Origin: Baffinella frigidus
Taxonomy: Eukaryota; Cryptophyceae; Cryptomonadales; Baffinellaceae
NCBI GenBank assembly: GCA_026770585.1
Contig: MU646449.1
Location: 211,713-223,736 of the forward strand
DNA length: 12,024 nucleotides
Reading direction: 5' to 3'
Below the pieces are notes generated by a model, which searched no databases, was not told the DNA's origin, and was given only the letters and a program-made list of their open reading frames with translations. The position numbers and the translations under genes are program-made. Position 1 is the first letter of the stretch. Each line of letters begins with the position of its first letter. Shown one piece after another: positions 1-5,465 of this stretch.

Positions 1-30
1 GGTGCGACCTGATCCGAGATGTCGCATAAC

Positions 31-105
31 CCTCCCTCCCAGGTCCTTTAGGACCTTTAGGGTTCAAATCGCCATAGTCGGACACAAGGCCCTTCCGTGG
101 AAAGT
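31..105 (+). repeat. Repeat family A, left-arm copy
   Basis: This copy is opened by a short palindrome, AGGTCC-ttta-GGACCT, at 41-56. It also contains CGCCATAG and CCCTTCCGTGGAAAGTC. The same elements recur in the same order on the minus strand at 7719-7642, and in two separated pieces at 2394-2424 and about 2708-2740. It marks the outer end of the inverted duplication. No coding frame is evident. Confidence 0.75.
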
Positions 106-130
106 CCATCCGGACTTTACGTTGGGTTGC

Positions 131-265
131 CCAGGCTCATGGAGAGAGATTGGTAGTGTATTGCCAAACAACCAGCGCCAGCACCGCACCTTACGAGCCG
201 GAACTGAGTTCAGAAAACTTCAGAGAACCCGGAACTGAGTTCATAGACGCGCTGCCCTGCGTCGG
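131..265 (+). repeat. Repeat family B, copy 1
   Basis: This is the first of nine full or partial copies in the window. The recurring parts, in order, are AGAGATTGG next to a GA run, CAACCAGCGCCAGCACCGCACC, a palindromic CCGGAACTGAGTTCCGG-type block, and GACGCGCTGCCC. In this copy the CGGAACTGAGTTC block is duplicated (about 219 and 231). The collinear partner in the right arm is 7398-7508, on the minus strand. Confidence 0.75.
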
Positions 266-303
266 TGGTAAGCCAAACGTTGTTCAGCACTCGCTCCAAT
301 GTC

Positions 304-358
304 GTCCGGAACTGACGTTCCGGACGGACGCGCTGCCCGGCTCGTGAAGAGAGAGAGA
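304..358 (+). repeat. Repeat family B, partial copy 2
   Basis: This partial copy keeps the palindromic core CCGGAACTGACGTTCCGG followed by the GCGCTGCCCGGCTCGTG end. It runs directly into the GA microsatellite. Its right-arm partner is near 7350-7295. Confidence 0.65.
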
Positions 359-478
359 GAGAGCGAGGGCGAGCAAGAGAGAGAGAGAGCGAGATATAGA
401 GAGAGAGCGAGAGCGAGAGCGAGATAGATAGATAGATAGAAAGAGAAAGAGAGTGAGCGAGAGAGAGAGAGAGAGAGA
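346..478. repeat. GA-rich microsatellite
   Basis: This is a purine-rich (GA)n tract with GAGCGA interruptions and a short GATA run at about 421-438. It lies between family B copies 2 and 3. In the right arm the corresponding tract is much shorter (around 7280-7295), so it has expanded or contracted since the duplication. Confidence 0.9.
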
Positions 479-565
479 TTGGCGTTTTATTGCCGAACAA
501 CCAGCGCCAGCACCGCACCGTACCGGAACTGAATCCCAGACGCGCTGCCCGGCAGGCTCGTGGAC
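476..565 (+). repeat. Repeat family B, copy 3 (abuts the SAM gene)
   Basis: This copy runs from GAGATTGGCG through the CAGCGCCAGCACC core to GACGCGCTGCCCGGCAGGCTCGTGGA. Its last bases form the beginning of the open SAM reading frame. The right arm has the same arrangement at 7291-7196. The repeat and the gene start have therefore travelled together. Confidence 0.8.
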
Positions 566-787
566 GAGTCCGGCGCAGCCGTGCGCCGCACCCCCGCGGC
601 CACGCTTCGCCACACGGAGAAGAAAGGCACCCTCGCCCCCGGACGGGCCCGCCTCGGCACGGAGACCAGCAAGGAAACGCGCGGCGGCGTGCCGGAGCTG
701 CAGGTGCTGCTGGCCCAGTGGCACCTGGCGAGCCATGCGGCAGTGTTTGCGGAGCTCGGCGTGGAAGCGGCGCGCGACCTGCAGTGG
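560..787 (+). CDS. SAM-domain protein, left copy, exon 1
   Basis: The exon encodes 76 residues counted from a GTG at 560. The frame is open from 533, after a TGA at 530, and has no ATG, so the true start is probably in an upstream exon or is missing. Residues 1-43 are basic and Ala/Arg-rich. Residues 44-76 (VPELQVLLAQWHLASHAAVF and onward to DLQW) match the first half of a sterile alpha motif (SAM) domain: a W-H-L helix start, a central F, and the DL before the 'D-x-x-x-L-x-I' helix. SAM domains mediate protein-protein association and oligomerisation. The exon ends TGG at 787, before the strong donor GTAAGT. It differs from the right-arm protein at about two residues. The SAM assignment is mine from the residue pattern and is not a search result. 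Confidence 0.7.
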
Positions 788-847
788 GTAAGTCAATTAT
801 TTCCTAGCATGTTCATTCTTCGATCTCGATGCTTCTAGAATGGTCGG

Positions 848-893
848 ATCTGGATATTTACTACAGTTTTTTTTCAGTAGTGAAGATCCAGAT
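848..893. repeat. Imperfect inverted repeat with a T-rich loop
   Basis: ATCTGGATATTTACTAC (848-864) pairs with the complement of 877-893 with two mismatches in 17, across a 12-base loop containing T8. It sits inside a stretch bounded by direct TTCTAGAATG copies at 833-842 and 947-956. A small insertion is possible, but the ends are not clearly defined. Confidence 0.5.
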
Positions 894-960
894 ACCGTTT
901 TGAACTTTATGACTGGTCCGGGACCAGGATCGGTTGTTCTGGAATGTTCTAGAATGACTG

Positions 961-1013
961 ATGCGGCAGTGTTTGCGGAGCTGGGCGTGGAGGCGGCGCG
1001 CGACCTGCAGTGG
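961..1013 (+). pseudogene. Duplicated end of exon 1 inside intron 1
   Basis: This is a 53-base copy of 735-787 with two substitutions. It encodes AAVFAELGVEAARDLQW in an open frame and is followed by GTAAACC, a possible alternative 5' splice site. It would duplicate half a SAM helix bundle if spliced in. I treat it as a non-functional exon fragment. Confidence 0.6.
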
Positions 1014-1019
1014 GTAAAC

Positions 1020-1190
1020 CCTGCAATCTAAACTTTAAACCCAAACCCCTAAACCCTAACCCATAAACCATAAACCATAAACCCTAAACCCTAAACCCCA
1101 GACCCTGAACCCTAAACCCTAAACCCCAAACCTTAAACCCCAAACCCCGAACCCTAAATCCGAAACCCCAACCCCCAATCCCTAAAACCT
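1020..1190 (+). repeat. Degenerate CCCTAAA telomere-type tract
   Basis: Irregular CCCTAAA, CCCCAAA and CCATAAA units lie in intron 1. The array is interstitial and degenerate, so it is not a chromosome end. The CCCTAAA strand is the sense strand of the gene. Confidence 0.85.
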
Positions 1191-1192
1191 AA

Positions 1193-1233
1193 GGCGCGAC
1201 ATGCAGTGGGTAAGTCGATTATTTCCGATCATG
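1193..1233 (+). repeat. Third copy of the exon 1/intron 1 junction
   Basis: GGCGCGACATGCAGTGG followed by a GTAAGTCGATTATTTCC-type stretch matches 771-811 across the exon/intron boundary. This is the only internal copy that keeps intronic sequence, including the full GTAAGT donor. Confidence 0.7.
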
Positions 1234-1256
1234 CCCTCCAAAAATAACTACGAGGG

Positions 1257-1366
1257 CCTAAACCCCACACCCTAAACCCTAAACCCAAACCCCAAACCCC
1301 AAACTCCAAACTCCAAACCCCAAACCCCAAACCCCAAAACACCAAACACCAAACACCAAACCCTAG
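1257..1366 (+). repeat. Degenerate CCCTAAA-type tract before exon 2
   Basis: CCCTAAA units grade into CCCCAAA, CTCCAAA and ACACCAA units, ending at the CCCTAG used as the acceptor. The repeat itself appears to supply the 3' splice site. Confidence 0.8.
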
Positions 1367-1420
1367 GTCACGGACGCGGACGTCACGGCGCTCCTCATCC
1401 CCACGGTCGCGAAGCGCAAG
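1367..1420 (+). CDS. SAM-domain protein, left copy, exon 2
   Basis: Fifty-four bases encode 18 residues, VTDADVTALLIPTVAKRK. This is the loop and fourth-helix part of the SAM domain (the D-V-x-x-L-x-I-P-x-V-x-x-R-K pattern). It joins exon 1 and exon 3 in phase 0 on both sides. The same segment in the right-arm protein is IQDSDVAALAIPTVVKRK, with six differences in 18. Flanking exon 1 differs at only about two of 76. The donor after AAG is GTTGTT, which is weak. The exon was placed by alignment to the uninterrupted right-arm frame. Confidence 0.7.
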
Positions 1421-1613
1421 GTTGTTCCCAGCCCTTGGAGCCATTCGTCCCAGCCCTTGGAGCCATTCGTGCACGAATGCTTCTTATTTCAGAAACTGTC
1501 CATCTAATCAACTCCTGGTGCAAACCCGGGTATTTTGAACCCCCAGCAGTGAGAAATGGCTCCAACGCCAGGCCAAATCTGAGGTAACAAGGTTATGGGA
1601 CACCACATTGCAG
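1421..1613 (+). other. Intron 2 of the left SAM gene
   Basis: The intron has a GTTGTT donor and a CATTGCAG acceptor. It holds two exact tandem 22-bp units (1427-1448 and 1449-1470) containing CCTTGGAGCCATTCG. These are followed by a 16-bp perfect palindrome, CATTCGTGCACGAATG (1464-1479). The 22-bp unit resembles the inverse of sequence in exon 3 (GTGGCTCCAAGGGCC). It is absent from the right-arm copy, where exons 2 and 3 are fused at 6919/6918. Confidence 0.65.
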
Positions 1614-1817
1614 GTGCAGGCGATGCTGGACTCGTGGCGCGGGGCAAACAATGGCTCCAAGAACGCAACGGAGCCCGCCCTACACGCCCGGGACGGAGGC
1701 GGGCCCGCGCCGTTGGAGCCATTGGACCAGAAGAAGGGCGCCAAAGGGAAGCAGGCGGTCCGGGCGGCCAGCGGCGGTCCTCCTGCGCGAGTGGCTCCAA
1801 GGGCCAAACGCGGAAAG
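1614..1817 (+). CDS. SAM-domain protein, left copy, exon 3
   Basis: Sixty-eight codons starting VQAMLDSWRGANNGSKNATE complete the last SAM helix and then enter a basic, Gly/Ala/Lys-rich linker. The right-arm protein is nearly the same here but carries an extra eight residues (a duplicated LEPL-QK unit), an in-frame change. The exon ends at CGCGGAAAG before GTCCC, matching residue 170 of the right-arm protein. Read-through into the intron reaches a TGA within a few codons. Confidence 0.7.
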
Positions 1818-1834
1818 GTCCCAAAATTCTGAGA

Positions 1835-2098
1835 CCTGAAACCCAAACTCTGAACCAAAACCCAACACCCTGAGCCCTGAAACCTAAACCACAACCTGCC
1901 CTAAACCCTACAACCTAATTCCCAAACCCTATGCCCCAAGCCCCCGACCCTGACCCCCAACCCCCCTTACTACCTAATTCCCAAACCCCAAACCCCAAAC
2001 CCCGAAATCCCCAGAACCCCAAACCCGAAACCCCACCAAACCTCAAACCCCAAACCCCCAAAACCCAAAACCCAAGCCCGAGACCCGAAACCCTCCAC
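1835..2098 (+). repeat. Degenerate CCCTAAA-type tract in intron 3
   Basis: CCCTAAACC, CCCCAAACC and CCCGAAACC units are mixed with non-repeat bases. The sense-strand polarity is the same as in introns 1 and 2. Confidence 0.8.
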
Positions 2099-2274
2099 TA
2101 GCTACGCCCGGGCCCTCCGTAACGCCCTCTTTAGGTCCTTGAGGTTAAGGTTTTGATTTCTTCCAACATAGCCCAACACCACGCCCTTTCCCCAACACCC
2201 GTCGACACCCCTGGGGGCGTGAACCATGAACCCCAAACCAGAAACCCATGAGCATAACGATAGGATACTTGTGA

Positions 2275-2370
2275 GTGGCCATGGGGTCGAAATTGACCCC
2301 AAAGAGGTCCTAGGCAGGTTCTAGGGCCCTATGGTAGGGCGTATGAGCCTACTCGCCACTTAAAGGATAC
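2275..2370 (+). repeat. Repeat family C, copy 1, with hairpin
   Basis: GTGGCCATGGGGTC precedes a hairpin (GGGGTC-gaaa-TTGACCCC) and a GTCCTAGGC / GGGCC / TAGG-rich body. A second copy lies at 4433-4540 in the same orientation. It has no coding potential that I can see. Confidence 0.65.
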
Positions 2371-2393
2371 GACCCCCTAGACGGTTCTGCCGA

Positions 2394-2424
2394 GTCTTTC
2401 CACAGAAGGGCGAGGTGTCCGGCT
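2394..2424 (-). repeat. Repeat family A, third copy, first fragment
   Basis: CTTTCCACAGAAGGGCGAGG and the bases up to GTCCGGCT match 7642-7672. The similarity stops just before the fold-back element and resumes at about 2708. This suggests that repeat A was split by inserted DNA. Confidence 0.6.
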
Positions 2425-2432
2425 CCACTTTC

Positions 2433-2569
2433 ATCTCCACAAAAGTATTAATTAATTGCTTTTGGCGCAACAAAATTTACTACACAAGTGCTTTACTATT
2501 ACTTTTATGAGCAAATCGTGTAGTAATTTTCGTTGTCCAAAAGCAATTAATTAATACTTGTATGGAGAT
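2433..2569. mobile_element. AT-rich fold-back element (MITE-like)
   Basis: This is a 137-bp near-complete palindrome. A perfect 23-bp inverted repeat (2443-2465 versus 2537-2559, beginning AAGTATTAATTAATTGC) is extended outward to ATCTCCA at both ends with two mismatches. An inner ACTACAC/GTGTAGT pair is also present. It is strongly AT-rich against its GC-rich surroundings and has no transposase. No convincing target-site duplication is visible. It lies in intron 3 only and is absent from the right arm. Confidence 0.85.
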
Positions 2570-2707
2570 TAACTTAGCAGCGGCCGAGTTCCTTTCCCCC
2601 CGGATATCCGAGGGAAATCTGGTTAGAATCCAATGCAAGTGGATAGTATTCTAGTGCAAATAGTTAAGATGGACTGCATCCGTGAAGCCCCCGGTAGCTG
2701 CTAAGTG

Positions 2708-2740
2708 GTGGTGGGATTGAACCAATCCTAAAGGTCCTAA
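2708..2740 (-). repeat. Repeat family A, third copy, second fragment
   Basis: GGGATTGAACCAATCCTAAA followed by GGTCCTAAA resembles the 7675-7710 part of repeat A. On the minus strand it reads GGTTCAATCCC, which fits the tRNA B-box pattern GGTTCRANYCC. I see no matching A box. Confidence 0.5.
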
Positions 2741-2761
2741 AAAGATGTTGCCCCTTGGCAG

Positions 2762-3769
2762 AAGACGCGCGCGCGCCAGCCATTGGAGGGCAAAAGGGGG
2801 GTGATGGCCCACGATTCGGGGGCTAAACGGGGGGTGAGTGTGCGAACGGCTCCAACGACGCAAATGGCTCCAATGACTGGATCCTGGCCGCTCGACGCGC
2901 TACACGGGGAGGCGCCCGCGCCGTGGTTCGTGGGTCCGCCTTCCGATCCTTTTGGTTATGAGCCTTCCGTTCCTTTCGGTTATGAGCCGCGCGGGCCGTT
3001 CGCGGCACCCGCGCCACTCGCCTCTCCGCTCGGGCCCGCCTCCGCTCTGGACGGGCCCGGTTCCTGGCCCGCCTCGGGACAGGACGGGCCCGCCTCGGGA
3101 CTGGCGTGGGACGGGCCCGCCTCGGAACCGTGGTTGGTGGGTCTCGACGATCCGCACAGCTCCGCGCTTTCGTCGCGGGATCCGTTCCTCCAGCAAGAAC
3201 CCCTGATCCGCAGATCCCAAGACGCCCGCCTTCACGGCGACCGCGTGCTCCGATCGCGCTCCAACAACCCCCGGGACGCCGCGTGGCAGACAGAGCCGCA
3301 TGGGAGACAGCACGGCCCTTGGAGCCGCGCTGCTCCGCACGGGCAGGTTCTCGCCGCTGACGCCCGCCATGGCGCAGCGCGTCGTCAGCACGGGGCGTCT
3401 GTGCCCCCCGCGCCACTCCCCCACGGCGTGCAGCGCGCGCCTCACGACGTGCCGCATGGCGTGCGGCACGCGCGTCGTGGGGCGTCTACCCTAACGGAAA
3501 AGGACCTCAAGGACCTCAAGACCGCCGGCCCCCACGCGCCACTCCCGCATGGCGTGCAGCACGATGCGCGCCGTCAGCACGGGGCGCCAAGCTCCAAGAG
3601 GCGCGCCGGTGGGAAACGGCCGATGGGTGACGGGCCCGCCGCGGGATATCGTGCGTCACCCGCGCCACTCCCGTATGACGTGCAGCACGGGGCACACGCT
3701 CCTGCGGGGGAGCCTCGCCGGCACGGACGTGAGCACGGTGGCCTTTCAACCCGAAACCCGAAACCCTAA
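2762..3769 (+). CDS. SAM-domain protein, left copy, last exon (disordered tail)
   Basis: The frame continues exon 3 in phase 0 from AAG at 2762 and stays open to a TAA at 3767. It encodes a low-complexity tail rich in Pro, Ala, Gly, Arg, His and Ser. It contains GYEP repeats, GPAS units (about 3040-3125) and repeated PLPHGVQ/RRQHGA motifs near the C-terminus. No folded domain is recognised. Similarity to the right-arm protein is high throughout, and the insertions and deletions appear to keep the frame. One is a left-only insertion containing TEKDLKDLKTAGP at about 3470-3545. The last codons (RNPKP) are telomere-type repeat. A conserved GTGAGC at 3729 may be a donor, so the true exon may end at 3728. 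Confidence 0.6.
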   Translation, partial: KTRARQPLEGKRGVMAHDSGAKRGVSVRTAPTTQMAPMTGSWPLDALHGEAPAPWFVGPPSDPFGYEPSVPFGYEPRGPFAAPAPLASPLGPASALDGPGSWPASGQDGPASGLAWDGPASEPWLVGLDDPHSSALSSRDPFLQQEPLIRRSQDARLHGDRVLRSRSNNPRDAAWQTEPHGRQHGPWSRAAPHGQVLAADARHGAARRQHGASVPPAPLPHGVQRAPHDVPHGVRHARRGASTLTEKDLKDLKTAGPHAPLPHGVQHDARRQHGAPSSKRRAGGKRPMGDGPAAGYRASPAPLPYDVQHGAHAPAGEPRRHGREHGGLSTRNPKP

Positions 3770-3930
3770 ACCCTGAGCTCTAATTCCGAAACACGAAACC
3801 CAGAATCCTTAACTTGAACCCTACACCCTAAACCCTAAACCCTAAACCCTCAACTCTAAACCCTAATCTTTAATCCTTAATCCTTATCATTAATCCTTAA
3901 TCCCTAATCCCAAAACCCAAAACCCGAAAC
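3748..3930 (+). repeat. Degenerate CCCTAAA-type tract, inner end of left arm
   Basis: CCCTAAA units pass into a short TTAATCC run (3865-3905) and CCCAAAA units. The mirrored tract in the right arm is 5282-5465. In both arms it directly follows the end of the SAM protein frame. Confidence 0.85.
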
Positions 3931-4160
3931 CAGGCCGGCACGCGCCGGCAGGGCCTGCTGCTCCTCCGCGCGGGCAGGCCAGGAACAGGAAAGCTAACAT
4001 GTAGGCACTCTGCACGCCGCTCCTTGGTGCTTGCTTCTGATGGAAGTGAGTACCAAGTGGCGTTGGTATTGCTGACCTGGGCCAGGAGCAGATCCCAGGG
4101 CCTCCCGCTCCACTGCACGGGCAGGCCAAGAAAGCGTACACGCAGGCACTACTACATGCA
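3930..4160 (+). repeat. Inner left-arm segment with two partial tandem units
   Basis: No gene is seen. AGGCCGGCACGCGCCGGCAG (3932-3951) and the following GCTCCTCCGCGCGGGCAGGCC match the right arm at about 5285-5225 in inverted orientation. A related unit (GCTCCACTGCACGGGCAGGCC) recurs at about 4107-4127, ending AAGAAAGCGTACACGCAGGC. It pairs with 5050-5010 on the right. The inverted duplication therefore reaches to about 4160. Confidence 0.65.
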
Positions 4161-4171
4161 GCTTGCATGTA

Positions 4172-4289
4172 CAGGGGTACCTCGCTCATAAGAAACTGCG
4201 CCCCCCCATAGGGCCGCCGTAGGGCCCTAGGCATGGGCCTACTGTAGGGTCCTAGGGGGGGGCGGGTTCTTATGAGCGAGGTACCTCTG
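4172..4289. mobile_element. TIR element (MITE-like), copy 1
   Basis: The inverted ends begin CAGGGGTACCTCGCTCATAA, with one mismatch at the outer right end, and are bounded by TA on both sides. The 118-bp element has a CCTAGG-rich near-palindromic interior (TAGGGCCCTAGGC) and no coding capacity. TA-bounded ends of this kind are typical of Tc1/mariner-derived MITEs, but I cannot assign the superfamily. Unlike copies 2 and 3 it lacks longer flanking direct repeats. Confidence 0.85.
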
Positions 4290-4291
4290 TA

Positions 4292-4432
4292 GGGGGGCGA
4301 AAGGTGGGAGCGGCGCTGGGGAGGAGGCATGCCATCTATTTGGGGGAGAATGCGACGGAGTTCCCCGCAGTTCCTCTCGGAATCTCGATCTTCGGCACAA
4401 GTCCCGCTTGTAACGGGAGTTTCTAGCCCCCA
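4292..4432. other. Central spacer, no gene seen
   Basis: This is a GC-rich stretch between TIR element 1 and repeat C copy 2. It contains a small TCCCG-cttgtaa-CGGGA hairpin near 4400. I see no supported coding frame. Confidence 0.5.
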
Positions 4433-4540
4433 AGTGGCCATGGGGGTCAGATTTGACCCCCAGCAGGTCATAGGCTCCTCCTACATAGGGGCCTAGATAG
4501 GAGCGTAAGAAGCTGCAGGTCACTTACGGGATGGCTAAGC
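4433..4540 (+). repeat. Repeat family C, copy 2, with hairpin
   Basis: AAGTGGCCATGGGGGTCAGA precedes TTTGACCCCCAG, which forms a hairpin. This is followed by AGGTCATAGGC, GGGGCCTAGATAGG and CACTTACGGGAT. The order matches copy 1 at 2275-2370 in the same orientation. Copy 1 lies inside intron 3 and copy 2 lies in the central spacer. Confidence 0.65.
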
Positions 4541-4717
4541 CCGCAGCGGTTTCGCGCGCCTGCCATCTCATATGGAACCCGATTTTATTAAAACCACATG
4601 TTTGCTATCTTGTGTGTGGATTTTGTCCCACGGTAAAGCTGTGTCGAGGCTAAGAAAGCCAATTCCACCCTTATGATAGCTCGAATCGGTGTTTTAAATC
4701 GAATGTGATTTCGCCTA
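4541..4717. other. AT-richer single-copy spacer
   Basis: This is a lower-GC stretch without a recognisable gene, repeat or RNA. It is one of few segments near the centre of the palindrome with no partner elsewhere in the window. Confidence 0.45.
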
Positions 4718-4834
4718 CAGGGGTACCTCGCTCATAAGAAACTGGCTCCCCTAGGACCCTACAGTAGGCCTATGCCTAGGGCACTATGCTGGTCCTAGGG
4801 GGGGTTGCGCTTTCTTACGAGCGAGGTACCCCTG
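4718..4834. mobile_element. TIR element (MITE-like), copy 2
   Basis: The inverted ends and size match copy 1, and TA lies on both sides (4716-4717, 4835-4836). A 12-bp direct repeat, TGTGATTTCGCC, also flanks it at 4704-4715 and 4843-4854. The right copy is offset eight bases from the TIR end. Confidence 0.85.
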
Positions 4835-4894
4835 TACGGGACTGTGATTTCGCCGGCGCTGGTGTATGAGGAGGATCTGGGGCGACAAACTTCT

Positions 4895-4938
4895 TTCTCG
4901 CTCGCTCTCGCTCTCTCTCTATCGCTGTTTCTCTATCG

Positions 4939-4977
<39 letters not shown>

Positions 4978-4978
4978 G
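4895..4978. repeat. TC-rich microsatellite
   Basis: This is a (TC)n tract with CGCTC and GTTTC interruptions. The open plus-strand frame through it is a run of Leu/Ser and is an artefact of the repeat. Confidence 0.9.
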
Positions 4979-5062
4979 GTGACAGTGCTGGCGCGAGCGG
5001 CGCGACTACATGTAGTGACTACGTGTACGCTTTCTTGGCCTGCAAGCTACGTGTAGTGCCTA

Positions 5063-5181
5063 CGGGGGTACCTCGCTCATAAGAAAGCACCTCCCCCTAG
5101 GACCCTACAGTAGGACCATGCCTAGGGCCCTACGGTGGTCCCTAGGAGGGGGGTCGGTTTCTTATGAGCGAAGTACCCCTG
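5063..5181. mobile_element. TIR element (MITE-like), copy 3
   Basis: This is a 119-bp element with the same ends (left end CGGGGG, right end CCCCTG) and TA at both borders. It is flanked by an exact 12-bp direct repeat, TGTAGTGCCTAC, at 5052-5063 and 5180-5191. It lies in the right arm. The left arm near 3995-4010 has the related GTAGGCACT without an insertion. Confidence 0.85.
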
Positions 5182-5281
5182 TAGTGCCTACTTGTGCGCT
5201 TTCTACATTTTAGCTTTCTTGTTCTTGGCCTGCCCATGCGGAGGAGCGGGAGGCCCTGCCGACGCGTGCCGGCCTGTTTTC

Positions 5282-5465
5282 GGTTTTAGGGTTCAGGATT
5301 TTTAAAGTTTAGGGTTTAGGTTTTGGGGTTTAGGATTCGGGGTTTGGGGTTTATGAGTTAGAGAGTTTAGGGTTTAGGGTGTACGGGTTTAGGGTTTCTG
5401 TAAGACCAGGGTTTAGGGTTTAGGGTTGAGGGTATGGGGTTCAGGGTAGGGTTTAGGGTTTCGGG
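5282..5465 (-). repeat. Degenerate TTTAGGG-type tract, inner end of right arm
   Basis: This is the mirror partner of 3748-3930. On the minus (sense) strand of the right-arm gene it reads CCCTAAA, so polarity relative to the gene is the same in both arms. The last codons of the right-arm frame run into it. Confidence 0.85.

Larger units (their letters stand above)
788..1366 (+). other. Intron 1 of the left SAM gene, with two internal exon-end duplications
   Basis: The intron has a GTAAGT donor and a CCCTAG acceptor, and is in phase 0. The last 53 bases of exon 1 (735-787) recur at 961-1013 with two differences, again followed by GTAA. A third, shorter copy (1193-1233) holds 17 exon bases plus the first 24 intron bases. 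The rest is an inverted repeat near 848-893 and degenerate CCCTAAA-type tracts at 1020-1190 and 1257-1366. The right-arm copy lacks the whole interval. Confidence 0.75.
1818..2761 (+). other. Intron 3 of the left SAM gene, repeat-filled
   Basis: The interval opens with GTCCC and closes with CTTGGCAG, in phase 0. It contains degenerate CCCTAAA-type tracts (to about 2100), repeat C copy 1, a split copy of repeat A and an AT-rich fold-back element. The right-arm gene replaces all of this with about 21 codons (VVKKAGAKEQFVQQRHPFRG) that I cannot find on the left. A small exon may have been lost or overwritten. The acceptor position is inferred from frame and from resumed similarity at about 2762. 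Confidence 0.55.

Noticed and set aside
453-838. Alternative frames overlapping exon 1 (PNNQRQHRT..., SERERERD...)
   Set aside because: They include repeat B and the GA tract, are not continued by the other exons, and lack the SAM pattern.
1020-1190. Chromosome end (true telomere)
   Set aside because: The repeat is degenerate, occurs in several separate tracts in both orientations, and is embedded between gene parts.
3890-4523. Minus-strand frames containing SLIRTRPPLGPY and FLMSEVPLY
   Set aside because: These residues come from the TIR element ends and the adjoining inverted sequence, so the frame is a mobile-element translation and not a gene.
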